A DNA stretch of 64,000 bases from Edwardsiella anguillarum. Lineage in GTDB: Bacteria; Pseudomonadota; Gammaproteobacteria; Enterobacterales; Enterobacteriaceae. Both the position numbers and the translations under genes were made by a program. The stretch lies in assembly GCF_008801815.1 (NCBI RefSeq), contig NZ_VZOX01000009.1; one strand, written 5' to 3'. The first letter of the stretch is position 1. Every line of letters starts with the position of its first letter. The notes beneath the pieces are model-generated. The model was given only the letters and a program-made list of their open reading frames with translations, was not told the origin of the DNA and made no database searches. Shown here piece by piece: positions 25,266-37,164 of the stretch.

Positions 25266-25655
25266 GTGGGCAAAATTGTGAAAAAACAAAGACCTGTCAA
25301 TCTGGATTTGCCAACAATCCGCTTTCCTGTCACCGCGATTGCGTCAATCTTGCACCGCGTCAGCGGCGTCGCCGTCTTCATCGCTATCGGCATTCTACTG
25401 TGGCTGCTCGGCCTCTCCCTCTCCTCCGCCGACGGGTTTGCACAGGCCGCGGCGCTGCTGAATAGCGCGCTGGCCAGGCTGGTGCTGTGGGGCATCCTGA
25501 CGGCGCTGGCCTATCACCTCTGCGGCGGGATCCGTCACCTGCTGATGGACTTTGGTTATCTCGAGGAGAGCTTTAGCGTGGGGTGCCGCTCGGCGCAGCT
25601 GGCGTTTGCCGCGACCGTGCTGCTCTCCGTCTGCGCGGGGGTATGGGTATGGTAA
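25266..25655 (+). CDS. sdhC: succinate dehydrogenase cytochrome b556 subunit
   Basis: The product of 129 residues equals the E. coli length. It is one of two membrane anchors binding heme b and ubiquinone in complex II. Three transmembrane helices are visible. The heme-ligand His is in SILHRVSGV or YHLCGGIRH; E. coli uses the latter region. I chose GTG 25266 (MGKIVKKQRPVNL), since no in-frame ATG exists near and this gives the family N-terminus. An out-of-frame ATG overlaps it two bases earlier and opens a five-codon frame. The AGGAGG site lies 17 bases upstream, farther than usual, so the exact start is slightly uncertain. Confidence 0.93.
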   Translation: MGKIVKKQRPVNLDLPTIRFPVTAIASILHRVSGVAVFIAIGILLWLLGLSLSSADGFAQAAALLNSALARLVLWGILTALAYHLCGGIRHLLMDFGYLEESFSVGCRSAQLAFAATVLLSVCAGVWVW

Positions 25656-25996
25656 GCAACGCATCGGCGCTGGGGCGCAACGGTATTCAGGATTGGCTGC
25701 TGCTGCGCGCATCCGCCATCATCATCACGCTGTACGTTATCTATCTGCTGGCCTTCGTGGCCGGCGCAGGCCCGCTCAACTATACGCTGTGGCTTGATTT
25801 CTTCTCTTCGCGGATCACCCAGGTGTTTACCCTGCTGACCCTGCTGTGCATCCTGATCCACGCCTGGATTGGGATGTGGCAGGTGCTGACCGACTACGTC
25901 AAGCCGCTGGCGCTGCGTCTGGTGCTGCAGCTGGCGATCGTGGTGGTCCTGGTGATCTATCTGGTTTACGGAACATTGGTTGTGTGGGGGATATAG
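25649..25996 (+). CDS. sdhD: succinate dehydrogenase membrane anchor subunit
   Basis: The product of 115 residues, the E. coli length, begins MVSNASALGRNG and pairs with SdhC to hold heme b and the quinone site. Three membrane helices and the conserved LIHAWIGMWQVLTDYVKP are present; the heme and quinone residues (a His and a Tyr) lie in that segment. Its start overlaps the sdhC end by seven bases, and its TAG is directly followed by the sdhA ATG, so translation of the operon is tightly coupled. Confidence 0.97.
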   Translation: MVSNASALGRNGIQDWLLLRASAIIITLYVIYLLAFVAGAGPLNYTLWLDFFSSRITQVFTLLTLLCILIHAWIGMWQVLTDYVKPLALRLVLQLAIVVVLVIYLVYGTLVVWGI

Positions 25997-27763
25997 ATGA
26001 AGCTGCCAGTCAGAGAGTTCGACGCCGTCGTGATCGGCGCCGGTGGAGCAGGGATGCGCGCGGCGCTGCAGATTTCTCAGGCGGGGTTTCGCTGCGCACT
26101 GCTGTCCAAAGTGTTTCCGACCCGCTCCCACACCGTTTCGGCCCAGGGCGGGATCACCGTCGCGCTGGGCAATACCCATGAAGACAACTGGGAATGGCAC
26201 ATGTATGACACCGTGAAGGGGTCAGACTATATCGGCGATCAGGACGCGATTGAATATATGTGCAAAACCGGCCCGGATGCCGTGCTGGAGCTGGAGCACA
26301 TGGGGCTGCCGTTTTCACGCCTGGAGGATGGACGCATCTACCAGCGGCCGTTTGGCGGCCAGTCGAAGAACTTTGGCGGGGAGCAGGCCGCGCGCACCGC
26401 GGCGGCGGCGGATCGCACCGGTCATGCGCTGCTGCATACCCTGTATCAACAGAATCTGAAGAATCACACCACGATCTTCTCCGAGTGGTACGCGCTGGAT
26501 CTGGTGAAGAATCAGGATGGCGCCATCGTCGGCTGTACGGCGCTGTGCATTGAGAGCGGCGAGGTGGTCTACTTCAAGGCGCGTGCCACCATTCTGGCCA
26601 CCGGCGGCGCCGGACGCATCTATCAGTCGACCACCAACGCCCACATCAACACCGGCGACGGCGTCGGCATGGCGCTGCGCGCCGGGGTGCCGCTGCAGGA
26701 CATGGAGATGTGGCAGTTTCACCCGACCGGGATCGCCGGCGCCGGCGTGCTGGTGACCGAAGGCTGCCGCGGCGAAGGGGGCTACCTGCTAAACAAGCAC
26801 GGCGAGCGCTTTATGGAGCGCTATGCGCCCAACGCCAAGGATCTGGCCGGCCGCGACGTGGTGGCGCGATCGATCATGATAGAGATCCGCGAAGGGCGCG
26901 GCTGCGATGGCCCCTGGGGGCCTCACGCTAAGCTGAAGCTTGACCACCTGGGGAAAGAGGTGCTGGAGTCCCGCCTGCCGGGGATCCTGGAGCTGTCGCG
27001 CACCTTTGCCCACGTCGATCCGGTCAAGGAACCGATACCGGTGATCCCGACCTGCCACTACATGATGGGGGGGATTCCGACCCGCATCAGCGGACAGGCG
27101 CTGACCCTGGACGCCAGCGGCGCCGACCGGGTGATCCCCGGGCTGTTCGCCGTCGGTGAGATCGCCTGTGTTTCGGTACACGGCGCCAACCGGCTGGGCG
27201 GCAACTCGCTGCTGGATCTGGTGGTGTTTGGCCGCTCGGCCGGCCTGCATTTGGAGGAGAGTCTGCGTGAGCAGGGGCCGCTGCGCGACGCCGGCGAGTC
27301 AGACGTCGAGGCCAGCCTGGCGCGGCTTGAGCGCTGGAACGGCACCCGTAACGGAGAGGATCCGGTGCAGATCCGCAAAGATCTGCAGTCCTGTATGCAG
27401 CATAACTTCTCGGTATTCCGCGAAGGCGAGGCGATGGCGCAGGGGCTGGCCGAGCTGAAGACGATCCGCGAGCGCCTGGATCACGCCCGTCTGGACGATA
27501 CCTCCAGTGAATTTAATACCCAGCGCATCGAGTGTCTGGAGCTGGACAACCTGATGGCGACGGCCTTCGCCACCGCGATGGCCGCCAACTACCGCACAGA
27601 AAGCCGCGGGGCACACAGCCGCTTTGACTTCCCGGAGCGCGATGACGCCAACTGGCTGTGCCATACCCTGTACCTGCCGGAGAGTGAGAGCATGGTGCAA
27701 CGCCGCGTCAACATGCAGCCCCGGCTGCGCGCGGCCTTCCCGCCGAAGGTGCGTACTTACTGA
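25997..27763 (+). CDS. sdhA: succinate dehydrogenase flavoprotein subunit
   Basis: The 588-residue product, as in E. coli, oxidises succinate to fumarate at a covalently bound FAD on the cytosolic face of complex II. The Rossmann motif VVIGAGGAGMRAAL is at residues 11-24. His45 in TRSHTVSAQGG is the FAD attachment site. Active-site segments include FHPTGIAGAGVLVTEGCRGEGG and the HYMMGGIPTR loop. Late motifs SVHGANRLGGNSLLDLVVFG and AARTAAAADRTGHALLHTLYQQ are typical. No defects were seen. Confidence 0.98.
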   Translation: MKLPVREFDAVVIGAGGAGMRAALQISQAGFRCALLSKVFPTRSHTVSAQGGITVALGNTHEDNWEWHMYDTVKGSDYIGDQDAIEYMCKTGPDAVLELEHMGLPFSRLEDGRIYQRPFGGQSKNFGGEQAARTAAAADRTGHALLHTLYQQNLKNHTTIFSEWYALDLVKNQDGAIVGCTALCIESGEVVYFKARATILATGGAGRIYQSTTNAHINTGDGVGMALRAGVPLQDMEMWQFHPTGIAGAGVLVTEGCRGEGGYLLNKHGERFMERYAPNAKDLAGRDVVARSIMIEIREGRGCDGPWGPHAKLKLDHLGKEVLESRLPGILELSRTFAHVDPVKEPIPVIPTCHYMMGGIPTRISGQALTLDASGADRVIPGLFAVGEIACVSVHGANRLGGNSLLDLVVFGRSAGLHLEESLREQGPLRDAGESDVEASLARLERWNGTRNGEDPVQIRKDLQSCMQHNFSVFREGEAMAQGLAELKTIRERLDHARLDDTSSEFNTQRIECLELDNLMATAFATAMAANYRTESRGAHSRFDFPERDDANWLCHTLYLPESESMVQRRVNMQPRLRAAFPPKVRTY

Positions 27764-27781
27764 TTTGCCGAGGAGCAGGTA

Positions 27782-28498
27782 ATGAAACTCGAATTTTCTA
27801 TTTACCGTTACAACCCGGACGTGGATAGCGCGCCGCGCATGCAGGATTATACCCTGGAGGCGGAAGAGGGGCGTGACATGATGCTGCTGGATGCGCTGAT
27901 CCAGCTGAAAGAGCAGGATCCGACCCTGGCCTTTCGCCGCTCCTGCCGCGAGGGAGTGTGCGGTTCGGATGGGGTCAACATGAACGGCCAGAATGGTCTG
28001 GCCTGCATCACCCCGCTCTCGGCCCTGCGCCGGGGGGGAAAGAAAATCGTCATTCGCCCTCTGCCGGGGCTGCCGGTAGTGCGCGATCTGGTGGTGGACA
28101 TGGGCCAGTTTTATGCCCAGTACGAAAAGATCAAGCCCTACCTGATTAACGATGGCCGAACGCCGCCGGCGCGCGAGCATCTGCAGTCGCCGGAGGAGCG
28201 CGCAAGGCTGGACGGGCTGTATGAGTGCATCCTGTGCGCCTGCTGCTCTACCGCCTGCCCATCCTTCTGGTGGAACCCGGACAAGTTTGTCGGTCCCTCC
28301 GGGCTGCTGGCGGCCTACCGCTTCCTGATCGATAGCCGCGACACGGCGACGGCGCCGCGCCTCGACGCGCTGGACGACGCTTTCAGCGTATTCCGCTGCC
28401 ACGGCATCATGAACTGTGTCAGCGTATGCCCGAAGGGGCTAAACCCGACGCGCGCGATTGGTCACATTAAATCCATGCTGCTGCAGCGCGGAGCCTGA
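27782..28498 (+). CDS. sdhB: succinate dehydrogenase iron-sulfur subunit
   Basis: The product of 238 residues, the E. coli length, carries electrons from SdhA to quinone through [2Fe-2S], [4Fe-4S] and [3Fe-4S] clusters. The first cluster motif is CREGVCGSDGVNMNG with a later Cys (GLACITPL). The second is CILCACCSTACPSFWWN, and the third is CHGIMNCVSVCPKGLNP. An AGGAGCAG site precedes the start, 18 bases after sdhA. It ends the sdh operon; 262 bases then separate it from sucA. Confidence 0.98.
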   Translation: MKLEFSIYRYNPDVDSAPRMQDYTLEAEEGRDMMLLDALIQLKEQDPTLAFRRSCREGVCGSDGVNMNGQNGLACITPLSALRRGGKKIVIRPLPGLPVVRDLVVDMGQFYAQYEKIKPYLINDGRTPPAREHLQSPEERARLDGLYECILCACCSTACPSFWWNPDKFVGPSGLLAAYRFLIDSRDTATAPRLDALDDAFSVFRCHGIMNCVSVCPKGLNPTRAIGHIKSMLLQRGA

Positions 28499-28760
28499 GG
28501 GGCATAAAAGCATAGAATTCCGCGCGATACGCCGGATAATGGTCTCGCGCTCTCTCGGTCTGTCGCGACGGGGAGCGCCAGGAAAGCGAGAAGGCGCCCA
28601 CAGAGGCGCTCAGAATGTCAGCGGGGTTATCACCGGGTGACGCCCGCGCTGGCCATCTCGATAATTTTTTTTAATAACATTCAGTTAATACAAGAATATC
28701 TGTTAAAAATAAGATATTCACCACGGCGAATAACAGGCTTTACGAGCTTAAGGGATCACA
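28499..28760 (+). other. sdhB-sucA intergenic region
   Basis: No gene is seen in these 262 bases. Arms GAGCGCC and GGCGCTC at 28573-28579/28605-28611 could fold a long stem-loop. The AT-rich stretch 28655-28735 is a likely place for a sucA promoter, but no clear -35/-10 pair stands out. The last bases, AAGGGATCACA, form the sucA ribosome-binding site. No U-tract terminator was found, so read-through from sdh to suc is likely, as in E. coli. Confidence 0.5.
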
Positions 28761-31568
<2,808 letters not shown>

Positions 31569-31623
31569 AGGGTGCGGGCGCTGCCGCCCGTATTCGCGAC
31601 ACGTATTAATACAAGGATAAACA

Positions 31624-32835
31624 ATGAGCAGCGTAGAAATTCTGGTTCCCGATCTGCCTGAATCCGTCGCCGACGCCACGGTCGCCACCTGGCATAAGCA
31701 GGTGGGCGACAGCATCGCCCGCGATGAGGTCATCGTCGAGATCGAGACGGACAAAGTAGTTCTGGAGGTGCCGGCGGCGGAGGCCGGCGTGTTGGAGGCT
31801 ATCCTGGAGCCGGAGGGCACGACGGTAACGGCGCGTCAGCTGCTGGGGCGGCTGCGTCCGGCCGACGTAAGCGGCGTTGCGATTAGCGCAGGTGCGCAGG
31901 CGGCGCAGACGACGCCGGCCGAGCGCCATACCGCCGCTTTGGAGACGGGCAGCAGTGATGCCCTGAGTCCTGCGGTGCGCCGTCTGGTCGCCGAGCACGG
32001 CGTGGATCCGTCATCGCTGCAGGGCAGCGGCGTCGGCGGGCGTCTGACGCGAGAGGATGTCACCAGGCATCTGGCCGGGCAACCGAGCGTGGCGCCGGTC
32101 GCCGCGCCGTCTCAGGCCGCCGCACCGCGGAGCGCGGAGCGTGAGAAGCGGGTGCCCATGACCCGCCTGCGCAAGCGGGTGGCCGAACGCCTGCTGGAGG
32201 CGAAGAACAGCACCGCGATGTTGACCACCTTTAACGAAGTGAACATGAAGCCGATCATGGATCTGCGCAGCCAGTACGGCGAGGCGTTTGAAAAACGCCA
32301 CGGCGTGCGCCTGGGCTTTATGTCTTTTTATATCAAGGCGGTATTGGAGGCGTTGAAGCGCTATCCGGAGGTGAACGCCGCCCTTGACGGCGAAGAGGTG
32401 GTCTACCACAACTACTTCGATATCAGCATTGCGGTATCGACGCCGCGCGGGCTGGTGACGCCGGTGATCCGCGATGTCGATACCCTGAGCATGGCGGACA
32501 TCGAAAAACAGATTAAGGCGCTGGCGCTGAAGGGGCGCGACGGCAAGCTGACGGTGGAGGAGCTGACCGGCGGTAACTTTACCATTACCAACGGCGGCGT
32601 ATTCGGCTCCCTGATGTCCACGCCGATTATCAACCCGCCGCAGAGCGCCATCTTGGGCATGCATGCCATTAAGGATCGCCCGATGGCGGTCAACGGCCAG
32701 GTGGTGATCCTGCCGATGATGTACCTGGCGCTCTCGTATGACCACCGGCAGATTGACGGGCGTGAGTCCGTGGGCTTCCTGGTGACGGTAAAAGAGATGC
32801 TGGAAGATCCGGCGCGTCTGCTGCTGGATGTGTAA
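31624..32835 (+). CDS. sucB: dihydrolipoyl succinyltransferase (OGDH E2)
   Basis: The product of 403 residues (405 in E. coli) forms the 24-mer core of the OGDH complex and transfers succinyl to CoA. The lipoyl domain (1-77) has the lipoylated Lys44 in EIETDKVVLEVP. An Ala/Pro linker follows. The E3/E1-binding domain has SPAVRRLVAEHGVDPSSLQGSGVGGRLTREDV. The catalytic domain ends with the His374-x3-Asp378 motif SYDHRQIDGRE. An AAGGATAA site precedes the start. It lies 55 bases after sucA. Confidence 0.98.
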   Translation: MSSVEILVPDLPESVADATVATWHKQVGDSIARDEVIVEIETDKVVLEVPAAEAGVLEAILEPEGTTVTARQLLGRLRPADVSGVAISAGAQAAQTTPAERHTAALETGSSDALSPAVRRLVAEHGVDPSSLQGSGVGGRLTREDVTRHLAGQPSVAPVAAPSQAAAPRSAEREKRVPMTRLRKRVAERLLEAKNSTAMLTTFNEVNMKPIMDLRSQYGEAFEKRHGVRLGFMSFYIKAVLEALKRYPEVNAALDGEEVVYHNYFDISIAVSTPRGLVTPVIRDVDTLSMADIEKQIKALALKGRDGKLTVEELTGGNFTITNGGVFGSLMSTPIINPPQSAILGMHAIKDRPMAVNGQVVILPMMYLALSYDHRQIDGRESVGFLVTVKEMLEDPARLLLDV

Positions 32836-32858
32836 CTCCGTGTAATCCGTGCTATGCA

Positions 32859-32880
32859 CAGGCCCGCGCCGGCGGGCCTG
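32859..32880 (+). other. sucB-sucC intercistronic hairpin
   Basis: The palindrome CAGGCCCGC-GCCG-GCGGGCCTG forms a very stable hairpin between sucB and sucC. No U-tract follows, so it is more likely an RNA-stability or attenuation element within the operon than a full stop. Confidence 0.5.
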
Positions 32881-32921
32881 CTCCTAACAGTAAGAGTCAG
32901 CCCCTATAGGGATAGAACATC

Positions 32922-34088
32922 ATGAACTTACACGAATATCAGGCAAAACAGCTGTTTGCCCGCTATGGACTGCCAACGCCGGTGGGGTACGCCTGCAGTA
33001 CGCCGCGTCAGGCGGAAGAGGCGGCCTCTAAAATCGGCAGCGGCCCCTGGGTGGTCAAGTGCCAGGTGCACGCCGGCGGGCGGGGTAAGGCGGGCGGCGT
33101 GAAGTGCGTGGAGAGTAAAGAGGCGATCCGCGCCTTCGCCGAACAGTGGCTGGGTAAGCGGCTGGTGACCTACCAGACGGATGCCCAGGGGCAGCCGGTG
33201 CGCCAGATTCTGGTGGAGGGGGCGACCGAGATCGCGCGCGAGCTGTATCTGGGGGCGGTGATCGATCGCAGCTCCCGGCGCGTGGTGTTCATGGCGTCGA
33301 CCGAGGGGGGAGTGGAGATTGAGCAGGTGGCGCAAAAGACGCCCCACCTGATCCACCGGGTGGCGCTCGATCCGCTGACCGGGCCGCAGCCCTATCAGGG
33401 GCGCGAGCTGGCGTTTAAGCTGGGGCTGAGCGGTAAGCAGGCGCAGCAGTTTGGCCAGATTTTCATCGGGCTGGCGACGCTGTTTTTGCAGTGCGATCTG
33501 ACCATGGCGGAGATCAACCCGCTGGTGATCACCCCGCAGGGGGATCTGCTGTGCCTGGACGGTAAGCTGGACGTCGACAGCAACGCCCTGTTCCGCCAGC
33601 CGGCGCTGCGCGAAATGGAGGATCCCGAGCAGAACGATGCGCGTGAGGCGCATGCGGCGCAGTGGGAGCTGAACTACGTCGCGCTGGAGGGCAACATCGG
33701 CTGCATGGTGAACGGCGCCGGCCTGGCGATGGGCACCATGGATATCGTCAAGCTGCACGGCGGCGCGCCGGCCAACTTCCTGGACGTGGGCGGCGGCGCC
33801 ACCAAGGAGCGGGTGACGGAGGCGTTTAAGATCATCCTGTCCGACGAGCACGTTAAGGCGGTGCTGGTCAATATTTTCGGTGGCATCGTACGCTGCGACC
33901 TGATCGCCGACGGCATCATCGGCGCCGTGGCGGAGGTGGGCGTTCACGTACCGGTGGTGGTGCGCCTGGAGGGCAATAACGCTGAGCTGGGCACCCGAAT
34001 ACTGGCCGACAGCGGCCTGAACATCATTGCGGCCACCAGTCTGACGGATGCCGCGCGCCAGGTGGTTAGCGCCGTGGAGGGGAAATAA
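32922..34088 (+). CDS. sucC: succinyl-CoA synthetase beta subunit
   Basis: The 388-residue product, the E. coli length, contributes the ATP-grasp nucleotide site and part of the CoA site of ADP-forming succinyl-CoA synthetase. The opening NLHEYQAKQLFARYGLP, the ATP-grasp segment KCQVHAGGRGKAGGVK, the Mg-binding EINPLVIT and the interface motif NIFGGIVRCDLIADGI are all present. Its final A of TAA is the first base of the sucD ATG, so the two subunits are translationally coupled in the expected 1:1 ratio. Confidence 0.98.
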   Translation: MNLHEYQAKQLFARYGLPTPVGYACSTPRQAEEAASKIGSGPWVVKCQVHAGGRGKAGGVKCVESKEAIRAFAEQWLGKRLVTYQTDAQGQPVRQILVEGATEIARELYLGAVIDRSSRRVVFMASTEGGVEIEQVAQKTPHLIHRVALDPLTGPQPYQGRELAFKLGLSGKQAQQFGQIFIGLATLFLQCDLTMAEINPLVITPQGDLLCLDGKLDVDSNALFRQPALREMEDPEQNDAREAHAAQWELNYVALEGNIGCMVNGAGLAMGTMDIVKLHGGAPANFLDVGGGATKERVTEAFKIILSDEHVKAVLVNIFGGIVRCDLIADGIIGAVAEVGVHVPVVVRLEGNNAELGTRILADSGLNIIAATSLTDAARQVVSAVEGK

Positions 34089-34960
34089 TGTCGATACTGA
34101 TCAATCATGAAACCCGGGTCATCTGCCAGGGCTTTACCGGCAGCCAGGGGACATTCCACTCCGAGCAGGCGCTGGCCTACGGTACCCGCCTGGTGGGCGG
34201 GGTAACGCCGGGCAAGGGGGGCAGCGAGCATCTCGGCCTGCCGGTATTCAACACCGTGCGCGAGGCGGTCTCGGCGACCGGCGCCAACGCCAGCGTGATC
34301 TATGTCCCTGCGCCGTTCTGTAAAGACTCCATTCTGGAGGCGATAGACGGCGGTATTTCGCTGATTATCTGTATTACCGAGGGGATCCCGACGCAGGATA
34401 TGCTGGTGATCCGGGCCAAGCTGGATCAGAGCCCCGGGGTGCGGATGATCGGCCCGAACTGTCCGGGGGTGATCACGCCGGGCGCCTGTAAGATCGGCAT
34501 TATGCCGGGGCATATCCACCAACCGGGGCGTATCGGGATCGTTTCCCGTTCGGGAACATTGACCTACGAGGCGGTGAAGCAGACCAGCGACGTCGGGCTG
34601 GGGCAGTCCACCTGCGTCGGTATCGGCGGCGATCCGATCCCCGGCTCCAGCTTTATCGACATTCTGGCGCTGTTCCAGGCCGACCCGCAGACCGAGGCCA
34701 TCGTGATGATCGGCGAGATCGGCGGCAACGCGGAGGAGGAGGCGGCGGCCTATATCAAGGCGCATGTGACCAAGCCGGTGATCGGCTATATCGCCGGGGT
34801 GACGGCGCCCAAGGGTAAGCGAATGGGCCATGCCGGGGCGATTATCGCCGGCGGCAAGGGCACCGCGGATGAGAAGTTTGCCGCCCTGGAGGCCGCAGGG
34901 GTCGTCACGGTGCGCAGCCTGGCCGATATCGGTCAGGCTGCGCTGCGGGCTCTGGCCTGA
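34088..34960 (+). CDS. sucD: succinyl-CoA synthetase alpha subunit
   Basis: The product of 290 residues (289 in E. coli) carries the catalytic phosphohistidine and the CoA-binding Rossmann domain. The CoA loop is CQGFTGSQGTFHSEQA; the phosphorylated His is in KRMGHAGAIIAGGKG near residue 247; and RIGIVSRSGTLTYE and GGDPIPGSSFIDIL are typical. It ends the suc operon and is followed by a clear terminator. Confidence 0.98.
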   Translation: MSILINHETRVICQGFTGSQGTFHSEQALAYGTRLVGGVTPGKGGSEHLGLPVFNTVREAVSATGANASVIYVPAPFCKDSILEAIDGGISLIICITEGIPTQDMLVIRAKLDQSPGVRMIGPNCPGVITPGACKIGIMPGHIHQPGRIGIVSRSGTLTYEAVKQTSDVGLGQSTCVGIGGDPIPGSSFIDILALFQADPQTEAIVMIGEIGGNAEEEAAAYIKAHVTKPVIGYIAGVTAPKGKRMGHAGAIIAGGKGTADEKFAALEAAGVVTVRSLADIGQAALRALA

Positions 34961-34981
34961 CGCAGCGAGCCGCGCGATACG

Positions 34982-35005
34982 GGCCACCGGCGGGTGGCCT
35001 TTTTT
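34982..35005 (+). terminator. sdh-suc operon terminator
   Basis: GGCCACC-GGCG-GGTGGCC followed by six or more T residues, 22 bases after the sucD stop. Confidence 0.9.
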
Positions 35006-35586
35006 ATTGTCCTAATAGATGACAAATGAAATATTACCGCGCCGGAAAGGGATCCTCGACGGCGGAATATATCACTCCAACTCATAGTTAAACAGTTTTC
35101 GCTATATTATTTAACATGATCCGTACATTTTACCGCACTCACTAATTGATTGAATTTTGCGCTCTTTGATCTAATTTGGCGCTGTAAATAATGCTTGTAA
35201 TGTAATTTTTTGTTAATCTTGCGACAGATCAATATTCGCGAGCGCTGTATATGTAGGCAAATATTGACCTAACAATGGAAATCCAAGCAGCGTCACGTAA
35301 AAAGTGATTTATTGTGTCTGGCTGTGAGGGTAATATTTGTCAGACTGTAATACATGGTCAGACCTATTGTTATATTTGTTATCTTTTTTCGGTTCTTAGT
35401 CGCGAACGTTTTCTGCGCTATGCTTGCTAAAGCGGCGCTGCCGCGGAGAGCGTAGGCCGTTAAGAATTGGGACAGGGTGCATTTGTGGGTGAAGGGCATT
35501 CATTGCTGGTTGTTATGTGACTTCCGTAAAAACGGAAGCCGGGTTGCCGCAAGTCGGAGTCTTCCTGCGAGGAGCAAGGAGTCAAG
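35006..35586 (+). other. cydA upstream regulatory region
   Basis: These 581 bases before cydA are AT-rich with no supported gene. This is where E. coli has the ArcA- and FNR-controlled cyd promoters. I see TTGAT half-sites (near 35149 and 35166) but no full FNR dyad. Near the gene, arms CTTCCGT/ACGGAAG at 35521-35538 form a leader hairpin, and the AGGAGCAAGGAG site sits just before the start codon. Confidence 0.55.
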
Positions 35587-37149
35587 ATGTTTGATATTGT
35601 CGAACTGTCGCGTTTACAGTTTGCCTTAACGGCGATGTACCATTTCCTGTTTGTCCCGCTAACGCTGGGGATGGCGTTTTTGCTGGCCATCATGGAAACG
35701 GTATATGTGCTGACCGGCAAGCAAATCTATAAAGATATGACCAAGTTCTGGGGTAAGTTGTTCGGTATCAACTTCGCCCTGGGGGTCGCTACCGGTTTGA
35801 CCATGGAGTTCCAGTTCGGGACCAACTGGTCGTACTACTCTCACTACGTCGGCGATATCTTCGGTGCGCCGCTGGCCATCGAAGGGCTGATGGCGTTCTT
35901 CCTTGAGTCTACCTTCGTCGGGCTGTTCTTCTTTGGCTGGGATCGCCTGGGCAAAGTGCAGCACATGATGGTGACCTGGCTGGTCGCGCTGGGTTCCAAC
36001 CTCTCCGCGCTGTGGATCCTGGTGGCCAACGGCTGGATGCAGAACCCGATCGCCTCCGACTTTAACTTTGAAACCATGCGCATGGAGATGCTGAGCTTCT
36101 CCGAGCTGGTGCTAAACCCGGTCGCCCAGGTGAAGTTTGTGCACACCGTCTCCGCCGGCTACGTCACCGGCGCCATGTTCATTCTGGGCATCAGCGCTTA
36201 CTATCTGCTGAAGGGCCGTGACTTCGCCTTTGCCAAGCGCTCGTTCGCCATCGCCGCCGCCTTCGGTATGGCGTCGGTGATCGCGGTGAGCCTGCTGGGC
36301 GATGAGTCTGGCTATGAGATGGGCAGCGTGCAGAAGACCAAGCTGGCGGCCATTGAGGCCGAGTGGGAAACCCAGCCGGCACCGGCCTCCTTCAACCTTA
36401 TCGCCCTGCCGGATCAGCAGACGGAGAGCAACCGCTACGCGATTGAGATCCCCTATCTGCTGGGCCTGATCGCCACCCGCTCTCTCGATCAGCAGGTCAT
36501 CGGCCTGAAAGATCTGATGAAGGAGAACGAGGGGCGCATCCGTAACGGGATGAAGAGCTACCAGCTGCTGCAGGAGCTGCGCACCGGCAATACCGATCCG
36601 GCGGTGCGCGATGCCTTTAACCACAGCAAGCAGGATTTGGGCTACGGTCTGCTGCTGAAGCGCTATACCGATAACCCAGCTCAGGCCAGCGACGAGCAGA
36701 TCGCCAAGGCAACCAAAGACTCCATTCCGGAGGTGGCGCCGCTGTACTTTGCCTTCCGTATCATGGTCGGCTGCGGCGTGCTGATGATGCTGCTGATCCT
36801 GGCGTCGTTCTACAGCGTAGTGCGCGGGCGCATCGGCGAGAAGCGCTGGCTGCTGCGCGCGGCCCTGGTGGGGATCCCGCTGCCGTGGATTGCCTGTGAG
36901 GCGGGCTGGTTCGTGGCCGAGTATGGCCGTCAGCCGTGGGCGATCAACGATGTGCTGCCGACGGCGGTCGCCAACTCGTCGCTGACCACAGGCGATCTGT
37001 GGTTCTCGATCATTCTGATCTGCGGTCTGTATACGCTGTTCCTGGTCGCTGAGCTGTATCTGATGTTCAAGTTTGCCCGCCTGGGGCCGAGCAGCCTGAA
37101 GACCGGTCGCTATCACTTTGAACAGACGAATGCGGTAGACGCACGGTAA
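35587..37149 (+). CDS. cydA: cytochrome bd-I ubiquinol oxidase subunit I
   Basis: The product of 520 residues (522 in E. coli) carries hemes b558, b595 and d and the quinol-oxidising Q loop of this high-affinity, non-proton-pumping oxidase. The axial His19 is in LTAMYHFLFVPLTLG. The second heme-ligand region VHTVSAGYVTGAMF and the Q-loop motif KLAAIEAEW with the long periplasmic segment to GLKDLMKENEGRIRNGMKSYQLLQ are present. Multiple membrane helices are evident. The gene starts after a strong ribosome-binding site and leads cydABX-ybgE. Confidence 0.98.
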   Translation: MFDIVELSRLQFALTAMYHFLFVPLTLGMAFLLAIMETVYVLTGKQIYKDMTKFWGKLFGINFALGVATGLTMEFQFGTNWSYYSHYVGDIFGAPLAIEGLMAFFLESTFVGLFFFGWDRLGKVQHMMVTWLVALGSNLSALWILVANGWMQNPIASDFNFETMRMEMLSFSELVLNPVAQVKFVHTVSAGYVTGAMFILGISAYYLLKGRDFAFAKRSFAIAAAFGMASVIAVSLLGDESGYEMGSVQKTKLAAIEAEWETQPAPASFNLIALPDQQTESNRYAIEIPYLLGLIATRSLDQQVIGLKDLMKENEGRIRNGMKSYQLLQELRTGNTDPAVRDAFNHSKQDLGYGLLLKRYTDNPAQASDEQIAKATKDSIPEVAPLYFAFRIMVGCGVLMMLLILASFYSVVRGRIGEKRWLLRAALVGIPLPWIACEAGWFVAEYGRQPWAINDVLPTAVANSSLTTGDLWFSIILICGLYTLFLVAELYLMFKFARLGPSSLKTGRYHFEQTNAVDAR

Positions 37150-37164
37150 ACAGGAGTCCACACT

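Noticed and set aside
35149..35170. TTGAT half-sites upstream of cydA considered as FNR boxes
   Set aside because: No matching ATCAA half at the right spacing was found.
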